From the NCBI GenBank assembly GCA_002344525.1, contig DDTJ01000075.1:62001-126000 (forward strand): a stretch of DNA of 64,000 bases. Direction: 5' to 3'. Each line of letters starts with the position of its first letter. The first letter of the stretch is position 1. Below the pieces are notes generated by a model. That model did no database searches and had not been told where the DNA came from. It saw only the letters and a program-made list of their open reading frames with translations. A program made the translations under genes and the position numbers. This DNA comes from Akkermansiaceae bacterium UBA2367 (GTDB lineage: Bacteria > Verrucomicrobiota > Verrucomicrobiia > Verrucomicrobiales > DEV007). Positions 15,724 through 24,541 of the stretch are shown in pieces.

Positions 15724-16527
15724 ATGGGAAATACGACGCCCCTGAAACCCCTCGCGCGGAGCGGCCGCCCGCCCGCGGAGCTGCGCCGTTGGGCGCGGGC
15801 GCGGGAACGCTGGGTCGCCTCGCTCGATCCGACCGGGCATTTTCCCCGGCTCTTCGACCATCTCCCGGGGCTGCACTTTTTCGCCAAGGACCGCGAAGGT
15901 CATCTCATGTTCGCGAGCCGGGGGCTGCGCGAGCGCTACGCGATGCGCGACGAGGGCGAGATCCTCGGGATGACGGATTTCGATCTCAACCCCGATCCCA
16001 TGGCGCGAGCCTACGTGGACGACGACCGCCGCCTCCTCGCGGGCGAGGCCGGGGTGGTGGAGCGCATCGAGCTGTGGTGGGACAGCCAGGGCATGCCCGA
16101 CTGGTTCCTCGTGACGAAGCTGCCCCTGCGCGGCCGGAGCGGGGAGGTCGCCGGGGTGATGGGTCTGCTCCGCCGCCCCGACGAGGCGGACCGCGAGCTT
16201 CCTGTCTTCCAGACGGTGGCGAAGGCGGTGGAGCGCATCCGGCGCGACTATGCGAAAGCGGTCGTCTTGGAGGACGTGGCGCGGGAGTGCGGGCAGTCGC
16301 TGCGGCAGCTCCAGCGGCGCTTCCGTTCGGCCTTCGGGATCGCGCCGCAGGAGTTCCTCCTCAAGACCCGCGTCCTTGCGGCGCAGGCATTGCTGGACTC
16401 GACCTCGCTGAACGCCTCCGAGATCGCCCGGCGCTGCGGCTTTGTCGACGCGAGCGGTTTCGCGCAGCATTTCCGCAAGCGGATCGGGCTGACGCCGACG
16501 GAGTACCGGAGGAGGAGGGAGGGGTGA
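15724..16527 (+). CDS. AraC-family transcription regulator with PAS-like sensor
   Basis: 267 residues from the ATG at 15724. Residues ~35-150 form a PAS-like domain (LFDHLPGLHFFAKDREGHLMFASRG, ILGMTDFDLNPDPMARAYVDDD, WFLVTKLPLRGRSGEVAGVMGL). Residues ~170-265 are an AraC-type double helix-turn-helix: VARECGQSLRQLQRRFRSAFG and ASEIARRCGFVDASGFAQHF, ending with GLTPTEYRRR. The PAS front end replaces the cupin sensor typical of sugar-responsive AraC proteins, so the signal may be a small molecule bound in the PAS pocket. It is divergent from the HUMPS/KGPDC-like gene, its probable target, with the operator expected in 15671-15723. An in-frame upstream codon at 15679 exists but would read into that gap. 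Confidence 0.85.
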   Translation: MGNTTPLKPLARSGRPPAELRRWARARERWVASLDPTGHFPRLFDHLPGLHFFAKDREGHLMFASRGLRERYAMRDEGEILGMTDFDLNPDPMARAYVDDDRRLLAGEAGVVERIELWWDSQGMPDWFLVTKLPLRGRSGEVAGVMGLLRRPDEADRELPVFQTVAKAVERIRRDYAKAVVLEDVARECGQSLRQLQRRFRSAFGIAPQEFLLKTRVLAAQALLDSTSLNASEIARRCGFVDASGFAQHFRKRIGLTPTEYRRRREG

Positions 16528-16530
16528 AAG

Positions 16531-17736
16531 TCAGAGCCGGGCGAGCGGACTGTCCCGTTTCTCCAGCGGCAGCGTCACCTTCGCCCCGCCTTGGCGGTGG
16601 GATTCGAAGACGGCGAAGGTCATTTCGACGACGGTCCGCCCGTCCTCGGCCGAACAGAGCGGGGCGCGGTCCTCGACGACCGAGGCGATGAGGTCGCGGA
16701 CAGGTCCTTGGTGGCCGCCGACGAGCTGGCGGATGTCGCCGACAGGCTCGGGTTGTCCAAGGCCGGCGCTGGTGACGGGCACCCACGACCGTGGCTCGAG
16801 GACCGGGTGGAAAGGGCTGCCCTCCAGAAAATGCGCGAGCGGTTCGACATCGATTCGCAAGTCGATGATCCCCTCGGTGCCGATGAATTGCAGGCCGAAA
16901 CCGGCTTCGCGCGTCCCCGCCCCGGCGATGGAGTCGAAGAAGACGGGGACGCCCTTCTCCGTCTCGAAGCGGGCGTGGAGTTCGTTTCCGGCGAGGGGGC
17001 CGATGCCCTCGGCCCCGTCCTGTACGTCGGACGCGACGACGGGTCGTCCGTCCTGCAACACGGTGGCGGAGCAGGCGAGCGGTTTCCCGGTGAAAACATG
17101 GCAGAGGTCGAGGAGGTGCGAGCCGAGCACCCAGAGGTCGAGGGCGCCGCCGCGGGCGTCCTCCTTGCCGCGGGCGCGGATTTCGAGCCAGCGTCCGATG
17201 GCGCCGTCCTCGATCAGCTTTGCGACGACGGGGAGGACGGGATGGTAGCGGTTGCGGTGGGCGATGGCGAGCTTCGCGCCGTGCTTCTCGCAGGCGGCGA
17301 CGATGGCGTCGGCTTCGACGAGGCCGCGGCAGAAGGGCTTCTCGACGTAGAGCCCCTTCGCCCCGGCCTCGACGGCGGCGAGGATCATGTCGTGGTGCTG
17401 GTCGATGTGGCGGGGGCACACCGCGACGAGTTCCGGCTTGGCCTTGGCGAGCATCTCGCGATAGTTGGCATGGGCGTCGGCGGGGGCTAGCTTCAATCGC
17501 CCGACGGCTTGGGTGCGGCCTTTTTCGTCCGGGTCGGACACGGCGACGATCTTCGTCTCGGGCAGGCCCAACCAGACCGTGTCGAGTCCGTGACCATACC
17601 CTCCCCGGCCGGTGTGGCCGATGACGCCGACGGTCCAGAGCTTGTCCGAGGCGGCTCGGGCGAGCGGGGGCAGGGAGGAGGCGAGCCCGGTGGCGAGGGC
17701 GCCGCGAAGGAGGTGGCGTCGGGAGGGGTGTGGCAT
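16531..17736 (-). CDS. Gfo/Idh/MocA family oxidoreductase, Tat-exported
   Basis: 401 residues. The N-terminus PSRRHLLRGALATGLASS is a twin-arginine signal, so the protein is folded with its NAD(P) cofactor and exported. The Rossmann part begins TVGVIGHTGRGGYGHGL; the signature LYVEKPF lies near residue 133; HRNRYHPV and VLGSHLLDLCHVFTG line the substrate side. Such secreted Gfo/Idh/MocA proteins are very common in Verrucomicrobiota and Planctomycetota and act on sugars or related compounds. The stop is 4 nt from the end of the convergent AraC-type gene. Substrate unknown. A weak promoter-like pair (TTGCGA and CACACT on the minus strand, 17-nt spacer) lies 11 nt upstream of the ATG. Confidence 0.88.
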   Translation of the reverse strand: MPHPSRRHLLRGALATGLASSLPPLARAASDKLWTVGVIGHTGRGGYGHGLDTVWLGLPETKIVAVSDPDEKGRTQAVGRLKLAPADAHANYREMLAKAKPELVAVCPRHIDQHHDMILAAVEAGAKGLYVEKPFCRGLVEADAIVAACEKHGAKLAIAHRNRYHPVLPVVAKLIEDGAIGRWLEIRARGKEDARGGALDLWVLGSHLLDLCHVFTGKPLACSATVLQDGRPVVASDVQDGAEGIGPLAGNELHARFETEKGVPVFFDSIAGAGTREAGFGLQFIGTEGIIDLRIDVEPLAHFLEGSPFHPVLEPRSWVPVTSAGLGQPEPVGDIRQLVGGHQGPVRDLIASVVEDRAPLCSAEDGRTVVEMTFAVFESHRQGGAKVTLPLEKRDSPLARL

Positions 17737-17832
17737 GGGGATGGGTCAGTGTGGCAGCGGGGGCGATGTGTCGCAAGGGCGCATCTGGGGTCGAGGGATA
17801 AGCTTGGTTTGCGGGGGTGTTCACGATTTGGA

Positions 17833-17861
17833 TTGATCTCGCCGGACTCTTCCGCTAAACC
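17833..17861 (+). promoter_or_regulatory. Putative promoter of the two-domain GNAT gene
   Basis: TTGATC (17833-17838), 17 nt, TAAACC (17856-17861); 6 nt before the ATG at 17868, predicting a leaderless transcript. Confidence 0.4.
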
Positions 17862-17867
17862 CGGTCC

Positions 17868-18794
17868 ATGTTCAGACTGCGCCAAATGAAGGCGGCGGAC
17901 TTCGACGCCGTCGCCGAACTGATCTTCCTCTCGACGAACGCTTGGTACATCGAGCATCTCGGCCATCCCATCTTCCAGTGCGGGTCCGAGGACTGCCGCC
18001 TTTTCTGCGAAGTCTACGACGATCTCGATCCCGGTTGCGGGCTGGTTGCGGAGCATAGCCGCACCGGGTTCATCGCGGGTTCGTGCTTCTTCCATCCCCG
18101 CGAGACGCACGTCTCCCTCGGCATCATGAACGTGCATCCGAATTACTTCGGCCACGGCATCGCGGGGCGGCTCCTCGCCCGCATCATCGACGAGGCGGAA
18201 GGGCTCGACCTGCCCCTGCGGCTCGTCTCCAGCGCCTTGAACCTCGATTCCTACTCCCTCTACAACCGCCACGGCTTCGCCCCCTTCTGCCTCTATCAGG
18301 ACATGCTGTTGAACGTGCCACCCGACGGGCTCGGCGGCGGGGGCGGGGAGGGGCTGCCGGAGGTGCGCGAGGCCGGTCCCTCGGACATCGTCGCCATGGG
18401 GCGGCTGGAGTTCGAGATCAGCGGTATCTCTCGCGAGAGGGACTACTGCTACTTCGTCGAGAACGGCTCAGGCCTCTGGAAGACCCTCGTGGCGGTCGGG
18501 GAGGGCGGGGGGATCGAGGGCTTCCTCGTCTCCATCGACCATCCGGCGCTTCGCTTCATCGGCCCCGGCGTGATGCGTACGGAGGTGGCGACGGAGGCGC
18601 TGCTGAGGGCGCAGCTCGACCGCTTCCGGGGAAAGGCCGTCGTCTTCCTCCTCCCGGCGGGGGAGAAGGGCCTCGTCTCCACCGCCTACGGATGGGGGGC
18701 GAGGAATTGCGAACTGCACCTCGGCCAGGTGCGGGGCGTGGTGCAGCCGGTCTCCGGCATCGCCATGCCGACCTTCCTGCCGGAGTCGGCTTGA
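17868..18794 (+). CDS. Double GNAT N-acetyltransferase
   Basis: 308 residues, two tandem GNAT-like halves. The first (residues ~1-140) has FRLRQMKAADFDAVAEL, the strand SLGIMNVHPNYFGHGIAGRLL (acetyl-CoA loop GHGIAG) and NLDSYSLYNRHGF. The second (~155-300) has VREAGPSDIVAMGRLE and a substrate-binding but degenerate core ending in GVVQPVSGIAMPTFLPE. This layout, with a catalytic N-half and a second half lacking a clear acetyl-CoA loop, is seen in other two-domain GNAT proteins. No signal peptide. The acetyl acceptor is unknown. It stands alone between the divergent oxidoreductase and the Verru_Chthon cassette. Confidence 0.8.
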   Translation: MFRLRQMKAADFDAVAELIFLSTNAWYIEHLGHPIFQCGSEDCRLFCEVYDDLDPGCGLVAEHSRTGFIAGSCFFHPRETHVSLGIMNVHPNYFGHGIAGRLLARIIDEAEGLDLPLRLVSSALNLDSYSLYNRHGFAPFCLYQDMLLNVPPDGLGGGGGEGLPEVREAGPSDIVAMGRLEFEISGISRERDYCYFVENGSGLWKTLVAVGEGGGIEGFLVSIDHPALRFIGPGVMRTEVATEALLRAQLDRFRGKAVVFLLPAGEKGLVSTAYGWGARNCELHLGQVRGVVQPVSGIAMPTFLPESA

Positions 18795-18892
18795 TCCTTG
18801 GCATTGCGGCGGCGGAGCCTCTTGAAAACGCCGAAATCGCGGGGTCGGGATCAAAAACGAGAAAAAAAATCGAAAAAAATCTTGTATTGTCA

Positions 18893-18922
18893 TTGTATTT
18901 CCTTCAACATACATCGTAAATC
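18893..18922 (+). promoter_or_regulatory. AT-rich promoter region of the Verru_Chthon cassette
   Basis: An unusually AT-rich island (about 18850-18930) precedes the cassette. TTGTAT (18893-18898) and TAAATC (18917-18922) are spaced by 18 nt, 14 nt before the ATG. The word ATTGTATTT (18892-18900) also occurs upstream of the distant prepilin gene (reverse strand, 54808-54816). Confidence 0.4.
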
Positions 18923-18936
18923 ATTCTCCCCTCGCC

Positions 18937-21900
18937 ATGAAACTTCCGGAAACCCTCCCATCGAGTCGTCGGCCCCTTCCGAAGAGCCGCCGGGGCGTCG
19001 CCCTCGTCACGGTCCTCACGGTGATGGCCCTCACCACTATCCTCGTGCTGACCTTCTTCTCCCTCGCCACCAGCGAGCACCGCGCATCAAGCACCTACTC
19101 CCAAGGGCTCCAAGCCCAGCAGGTCGCCGAGCAGGCGGTGAACTTCGTCATTGCCCAGATCCGCGAGGCGACGGTGAGGCCGGGGGTCACGGAGCCGATT
19201 TCATGGGCCTCCCAGCCCGGTGCCATCCGAGTCTGGCACACCAACGGGCAGAAGGAGGCATTCAAGCTCTACTCGGACGACGTGATGAAGTTGAAGGACA
19301 ACTGGGATGACTTCCAGAAGGACTTCGCCGACCTCGACGGATGGAGCTCCCGCCCCGAGCATTTCGTCGATCTCAACGAGCCTGTCATCCGTGGGGACAA
19401 GGTCTACTATCCCATCGTCCACCCCGCTGCCGCCATCGAGCCGGAATGGCCCAAAGCGTTCGGTGATGACAAGGACGGGGTCGAGGGGTTCCGCTTTAAT
19501 GCGGACGGACGGAGCTTGGCCGACTACGGCGCCATCGGGGCGAAGGCCGCTGGGATTGCGAAGACGGGAGGCCATGTGTCCATGCCAGTGCGGTGGATCT
19601 ACCAGTTGGCGGATGGGACCTTCGGGGTGCTGAGTAGCGGCGGCGGGGGGTCTTCGTCGGCTTCCTACAGTTTCGTCGCCACTTCCGGCAGCGGGACGCC
19701 CTCGGCGAAGAACCCCATCGTGGCGCGCTTTGCTTTCTGGGCCGATGACGAGACTTCGAAGCTCAACATCAACACTCACTCGGGCGGCCTCGCTTGGGAC
19801 ATCCCGAAGGCGGGCGGTTCCATGGACATGGAGATGGGCAAGCACCAGCCGGCGCAGAAGGAGTGGCAGCGCTACCCCGGCCACCCCGCGACGACCCATT
19901 TGAGTGTCGCCCTCGCCCCCGGCGTGATCGACATCGTCAACGACCGCGACGCCATGGAGATGCTCTACCGCGTCGTTCCCCGCGTCGTCGGCGGCGGTTC
20001 GGAGTCGGGCACCAGGGTCATCAACACCCGCGACCCGAAAGAGATGAACGGCCTCATCGCCGACACCGAGCCCCTCTTCCCCTCGCTCGACGACGTCATC
20101 ATGCGGGCCAACCGCAGCCCCCATGAGTTCCCCGACGCCAAGGGCCGTCCTATTCCTGCGGACGAGCTGAGCGACTATCTGGAGAGGGCCAAGTTCTTCA
20201 TCACCGTCAGTAGCCGAGCGCCCGAGACCAACCTCTTCAACAAGCCAAGGATCGCGATGTGGCCGATCAGCAACGCCAGTGGAGGCGACTACAAAACCTA
20301 CCTCACCACCTTCGACCAGCTCATCCATTTCTGCTCGTCGATGGGGAAGAATCCGGGGGCCGGCCCGGGTGGCTATCCGCGCTACGAGTACATCTTCAAA
20401 CGCGAAAAAGCCGACAGCTCCACCTACGACTATACGCAGATCACCCGGAACAATGAGCTCTACAATTACTTGGTGAGCCTTCTGGACAAGCCCGTCCCCG
20501 GCTACGGGGCGAGCTTCAGCGACAAATATGGGAAGCAGGGTGCCGCCCAGTTGGCGACGATGATCTTCGACTACATCCGCTCCACCAACCTCCACGACGA
20601 CACCCTCTACCAGGACGACTTCGCCAACGCCTTCGCGAAGGAGAACACTAACAAGCACATCACCTACACCAACCCCCGCGACCAAAACGAAAAGGGTTTC
20701 GGCCACAAAGGCCACGGGCAGGTCACCCCGATCCGGATCGACATGGCAGGCGGGATCAAGACCAAGGGGATGGGCCGCTTCTTCACCCTCGCTGGCGCGC
20801 ACATCCACGCCATCTGCGCGGGGGACTTCGGATTCCAAGCGCCAGGGGCCGGAAACGGTCTCTATCCTGGGGTGACCCAGTACAACCGGGGCACGGTGGA
20901 GCCGTCCGAGGGCGTGCTCTACACCAATCTGCCGCCCCTCTCGTCGGCGTTCGTGCTGAACGACAAAAACACTTGGCCGGACTGGTTGAGAGGCTTGAAG
21001 GAGCTGGCGGACGATCCGGCGCAGTACATCCAGAATGTGGATCACCAAGCCCGCATCCAGGCGCTCGCTTTGGATGAGTTCAATGCCGCCTTGGATCCCG
21101 CCCAGTGGAACTGGCAGCTCGCCTTCCTCGATCCGCTCTACCGGCAGAACGTGCTGAACAATCCCACCCAGAATAAATACAACCGGAACGCGCTGAGCGC
21201 GAAGACGAATGTGACGCGCCTCCAGTACGGGGAGAAGCTCGTTCAGGCCGCTTTTCTTTTCGACCTGTTCAGCCCCAGCATCGGCTGGGGGTCGATCAAC
21301 CCCGACATGGAGATTCACTTCAAGAAGGAGGATGGGATGCAGTTCTTCAGCTCCTTGGCCTCCGAGTATTTCCTGCCGTCGGGCAGCATCATGGGCTTCA
21401 CCTACGAGCCCTTCCTCGCCTTCGGGAGCCCCTACGAACACCAAGGGAGCAATGACACCTTCATCTGGGCGACGAACTGGGCGAAGCCGCACCGCCAAGG
21501 CGGGGGGCGCTCTTGGGGGGGGCTGCTCTCCTTCGGCTACACCCTGTCGGCACGCCAGGCGGCGCAGACGGAGGACGGGCGCAACGTCTGGTGGCAGATG
21601 TCGCTGGGCAGAGGGGGGGGCAACCGCTCGAACTGGGATCTTCTCAACACGATCACCCGCTGCCGGCTCACTCCGCTGGATGTCGGCTACGACGGGGACC
21701 GGATCGAGAGCGCTTTGGAGAGGGTAACCCGGCCGGTGACCGGTGGCCCCGGCAACATCCATCAAGCCTATCGCTACGATCTCGTCACCGCACCCTTCAA
21801 GATCGGGTACCCGCCCGGCGTCACGCCCGATCCACCGGGGCCCGGCGAGCCGGCGCCGCCGGTGCCGGTGCTTCCCGAGGGGGCCTACTATCTCCCGAAC

Positions 21901-23919
21901 CCGAATGGCGGCACGGAGCCGATCAGGAACGGGGACATCATCACCTGCTTCCACCAGTCCCTCGACAGCCGCGACAACCTCCAGAGTTTGGCTTTCCTGA
22001 GCAGCGAGATGAACGTCAAAATATACAGCGGCGGGCCGCATTGCGAGAATTCGTCTCCCGACTCCGCCCAAGAGCTTGTTCAGGAAATCGATCTCGACAT
22101 CCCCGGCTTCCAAGTTCCCGCCCCGGTGATGTCGCCGGGTTTCACGGGGTACATCGACGAGTTCACCCGGCTTTCGCACGATACCCACAACGCCGTCGAA
22201 CTGGCCAGCCTGACGGCCGATCCGGGGAACCCCATCGCGGGGAAAATCGACGCGGAGGGGCCGATGAAGGGTAAGGGGGTCAAGGCGACCCGGCGGAGCG
22301 GGGTGGGTCGGACGGCTACGACGGTTAACAACGACCGCCGGGACTGGGACAACTACGGTCGCATGGCCTTGGTCGTCCACCACTGGGACAGCGGCTCGAC
22401 CTACGTGCGAAACGGCGACGTGGTCCAGTCCGTCGCCATTCCGCACGGCGACGTGCGCGTCGCCGCCGCCATGCCGGAGATCCGCCCTAGCGACGATGTC
22501 TATGTGAAGCACCGCAACTACGGCAGCGATATGATGGCGCATTCCATGACCAACTCCGCGGGGCAGGCGCTCTCCGGCTACAGCACTGGCGACTCCGCCA
22601 ACGCGCCCTACCTTCTCGTCCCCAATCTGCCGAGCCGGGATCCCTATGGCAAGGCCTTCCCGCCCTACCGCAACACGGCCGTCCCTATGGCCTTCACCGG
22701 AGGGTCGCAATATCACTCGGACAAGGTCCAACTCCACGGGGATTTCGACAACGGCGCTGGTCTGATGATCGATGGGCCCTACATCAACAAGCCGGACGAG
22801 GGGAACGTCCACTCGTTGCGGACCCGCTTCGTGCAGGAGGTCGTCGACTTCTGGGACCAGCGCAGGAACTACGGCGAATTCCCCTATTTCAGCAGCGTCG
22901 ACATGGCCGAGGCCGGGGGGCCGGCCTATTTCTCGCCGAACCGCATCGTCTCGGGGCCGGGTATGTTCGGCTCCCTGCCCACCGGGCTGTCCGAAAACCC
23001 GCCCAAGCCGTGGCAGACCCTCCTCTTCCGGCCCGATGTCGATGGCAACGGCTACAAGACCCATCCCGGTGCCAAATCTCCGCCGGACCACGTCATCATG
23101 GATCTCTTCTGGATGCCCGTGGTCGAGCCCTACGCCATCAGCGAGCCGCTCTCGACGGCGGGGAAGGTGAACATGAACTTCGAGATCGTCCCCTTCCTCC
23201 ACGTCCACCGCGACACCGCCCTGCGGGGGGTCTTCCGGTCCGAGTTCATGCTCTGCGTGCCGGTGGAGTGGCACTCCAGCTACAAGCACGACTACGGGCG
23301 CGGCGAGGGCTACCACTGGCGCGACAACCCCTACGGTGGCGCCCTCCAAGGCAAGCGGCTCCGCACTGTCATCGTGGAGGGGGAGACCCTGAAGCAGTTC
23401 ACCCGCAAGAAATTCAAGGGGGGGATGGATCTGTTCCAGTCCTCCACCGAGATCTGCGACATCCACCTCATTCCCGAGGAAGTCTCCAAGCGACTCGGTT
23501 TCGGGAAACAGGGGTCGATGTACGTCAACAATCCCCCGGAAACCCCGGAGGTCGCCAGCGACGGGAGCGTCCCCGACATGGCGAACGGAAAGTTCTGGCG
23601 CGCCCATGCGCTTGTCGGCGACAACTCCCGTGAGCGGCCTTACACGAACATCCAGACCCGGCTCACGACGAAGTCGAACACCTTCCAAGTGCATTTCCGG
23701 GCCCAGGTGCTGAAGCAGGCTCGGCGGGACAACGATGCCGACTACGCCGACTGGCGCCCTGCGACCGATTCGGTGCAGGCGGAGTACCGAGGTTCGTCCA
23801 TCGTCGAGCGCTATGTGGATCCGAACGGCGAGATGGAGGATTTCGCCAAACCCGACGCCAAGTCTATCGATGACTACTACCGGTTCCGGGTGATCAACCC
23901 CCGGCGCTTCGCGCCTTGA
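18937..23919 (+). CDS. Verru_Chthon cassette protein A
   Basis: 1660 residues, first gene of the four-gene cassette. The N-terminus is prepilin-like: basic leader ending SRRG (residues 17-20), then VALVTVLTVMALTTILVLTFF. The residue at +5 of the mature part is Thr, not Glu, the hallmark of GspK/PilX-type minor pseudopilins. The remaining ~1600 residues should lie outside the inner membrane. They contain FWADDETSKLNINTHSGGLAWD, which resembles the aspartate/asparagine-rich region of GspK proteins, a Pro-rich linker near residue 965-985, and many Trp/Tyr/Gly-rich beta segments. Glycine runs (SSGGGGSSS) near residue 235 look like a flexible loop. At about five times GspK length it is a giant. 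The cassette is a recognised Verrucomicrobiota family set with no known function. Confidence 0.86.
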   Translation: MKLPETLPSSRRPLPKSRRGVALVTVLTVMALTTILVLTFFSLATSEHRASSTYSQGLQAQQVAEQAVNFVIAQIREATVRPGVTEPISWASQPGAIRVWHTNGQKEAFKLYSDDVMKLKDNWDDFQKDFADLDGWSSRPEHFVDLNEPVIRGDKVYYPIVHPAAAIEPEWPKAFGDDKDGVEGFRFNADGRSLADYGAIGAKAAGIAKTGGHVSMPVRWIYQLADGTFGVLSSGGGGSSSASYSFVATSGSGTPSAKNPIVARFAFWADDETSKLNINTHSGGLAWDIPKAGGSMDMEMGKHQPAQKEWQRYPGHPATTHLSVALAPGVIDIVNDRDAMEMLYRVVPRVVGGGSESGTRVINTRDPKEMNGLIADTEPLFPSLDDVIMRANRSPHEFPDAKGRPIPADELSDYLERAKFFITVSSRAPETNLFNKPRIAMWPISNASGGDYKTYLTTFDQLIHFCSSMGKNPGAGPGGYPRYEYIFKREKADSSTYDYTQITRNNELYNYLVSLLDKPVPGYGASFSDKYGKQGAAQLATMIFDYIRSTNLHDDTLYQDDFANAFAKENTNKHITYTNPRDQNEKGFGHKGHGQVTPIRIDMAGGIKTKGMGRFFTLAGAHIHAICAGDFGFQAPGAGNGLYPGVTQYNRGTVEPSEGVLYTNLPPLSSAFVLNDKNTWPDWLRGLKELADDPAQYIQNVDHQARIQALALDEFNAALDPAQWNWQLAFLDPLYRQNVLNNPTQNKYNRNALSAKTNVTRLQYGEKLVQAAFLFDLFSPSIGWGSINPDMEIHFKKEDGMQFFSSLASEYFLPSGSIMGFTYEPFLAFGSPYEHQGSNDTFIWATNWAKPHRQGGGRSWGGLLSFGYTLSARQAAQTEDGRNVWWQMSLGRGGGNRSNWDLLNTITRCRLTPLDVGYDGDRIESALERVTRPVTGGPGNIHQAYRYDLVTAPFKIGYPPGVTPDPPGPGEPAPPVPVLPEGAYYLPNPNGGTEPIRNGDIITCFHQSLDSRDNLQSLAFLSSEMNVKIYSGGPHCENSSPDSAQELVQEIDLDIPGFQVPAPVMSPGFTGYIDEFTRLSHDTHNAVELASLTADPGNPIAGKIDAEGPMKGKGVKATRRSGVGRTATTVNNDRRDWDNYGRMALVVHHWDSGSTYVRNGDVVQSVAIPHGDVRVAAAMPEIRPSDDVYVKHRNYGSDMMAHSMTNSAGQALSGYSTGDSANAPYLLVPNLPSRDPYGKAFPPYRNTAVPMAFTGGSQYHSDKVQLHGDFDNGAGLMIDGPYINKPDEGNVHSLRTRFVQEVVDFWDQRRNYGEFPYFSSVDMAEAGGPAYFSPNRIVSGPGMFGSLPTGLSENPPKPWQTLLFRPDVDGNGYKTHPGAKSPPDHVIMDLFWMPVVEPYAISEPLSTAGKVNMNFEIVPFLHVHRDTALRGVFRSEFMLCVPVEWHSSYKHDYGRGEGYHWRDNPYGGALQGKRLRTVIVEGETLKQFTRKKFKGGMDLFQSSTEICDIHLIPEEVSKRLGFGKQGSMYVNNPPETPEVASDGSVPDMANGKFWRAHALVGDNSRERPYTNIQTRLTTKSNTFQVHFRAQVLKQARRDNDADYADWRPATDSVQAEYRGSSIVERYVDPNGEMEDFAKPDAKSIDDYYRFRVINPRRFAP

Positions 23920-23950
23920 CCGGCTCCGGCCGGAACCCGGACGAAATAAA

Positions 23951-24541
23951 ATGAACCTGTCCAACCATTCCAAAAAGAGCAAGGCGAGGCGTCCGGATTC
24001 CGGGTTCAGCTTGGTCGAAGTGACGATCGCCATGGCCATCGCCGCCGTGGCTGTGGCGACCCTGATGGGGCTCATTCCGCAGGGGATCACGACGATGCGC
24101 GAGGCCGGGGACGAGGCCATCATCGGTCGCATCCACCAGCAGATCCTGAACGAGCTCCAGATGGCCGACTTCGACGCGCTCGACACCTACAACAACATGG
24201 AGGTCTATTTCGACGACCAAGGCGAGGAGCTCAGCGACAGCAAGAACCAGGGTGCGGCCCAGGATGAACGAAAGAAAGGTGCCTTCGCCCACGTCTACAC
24301 GGCGAGAATCTCCGTGCCCGCCCAAGGCAACAGCATGCCTCCGAGCGTGGGAGGGGCGGGTTTCGCCGGCGTTAGTTTCGACAACAAAGTCACGGTGAAT
24401 CCGCTGCTCCGCTCCGTCATCATCGAGGTCGCCGCCGTCGCGGGACTCGGGGGCGACTTCGACTGGAGTTCGGAAGAGCACCGTCGGCTGATCAAGATCT
24501 ACCAGACCAACGTCGCCAAGATGGGGAGGGCCTTCCAATGA
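23951..24541 (+). CDS. Verru_Chthon cassette protein B (prepilin-like)
   Basis: 196 residues. The leader has a Gly-Phe cleavage site: RRPDSG / FSLVEVTIAMAIAAVAVATL, with Glu at +5, so a prepilin peptidase should process and methylate it. The single hydrophobic helix is followed by MGLIPQGITTMREAGDEAIIGRIHQQI, matching the GspI/PilV-like pattern. The globular part has an internal repeat of beta segments ending in YQTNVAKMGRAFQ. The gene starts 31 nt after protein A and its stop overlaps the start of protein C (ATGA), so A, B and C form one transcript. No Shine-Dalgarno sequence is visible. Likely a minor pseudopilin subunit. Confidence 0.88.
   Translation: MNLSNHSKKSKARRPDSGFSLVEVTIAMAIAAVAVATLMGLIPQGITTMREAGDEAIIGRIHQQILNELQMADFDALDTYNNMEVYFDDQGEELSDSKNQGAAQDERKKGAFAHVYTARISVPAQGNSMPPSVGGAGFAGVSFDNKVTVNPLLRSVIIEVAAVAGLGGDFDWSSEEHRRLIKIYQTNVAKMGRAFQ

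Noticed and set aside
19201..24186. 1661-codon open frame antisense to Verru_Chthon protein A
   Set aside because: High GC and third-position bias create long antisense frames. The sense frame has a prepilin start and family features, while the antisense product is a low-complexity Val/Asp/Arg-rich sequence.
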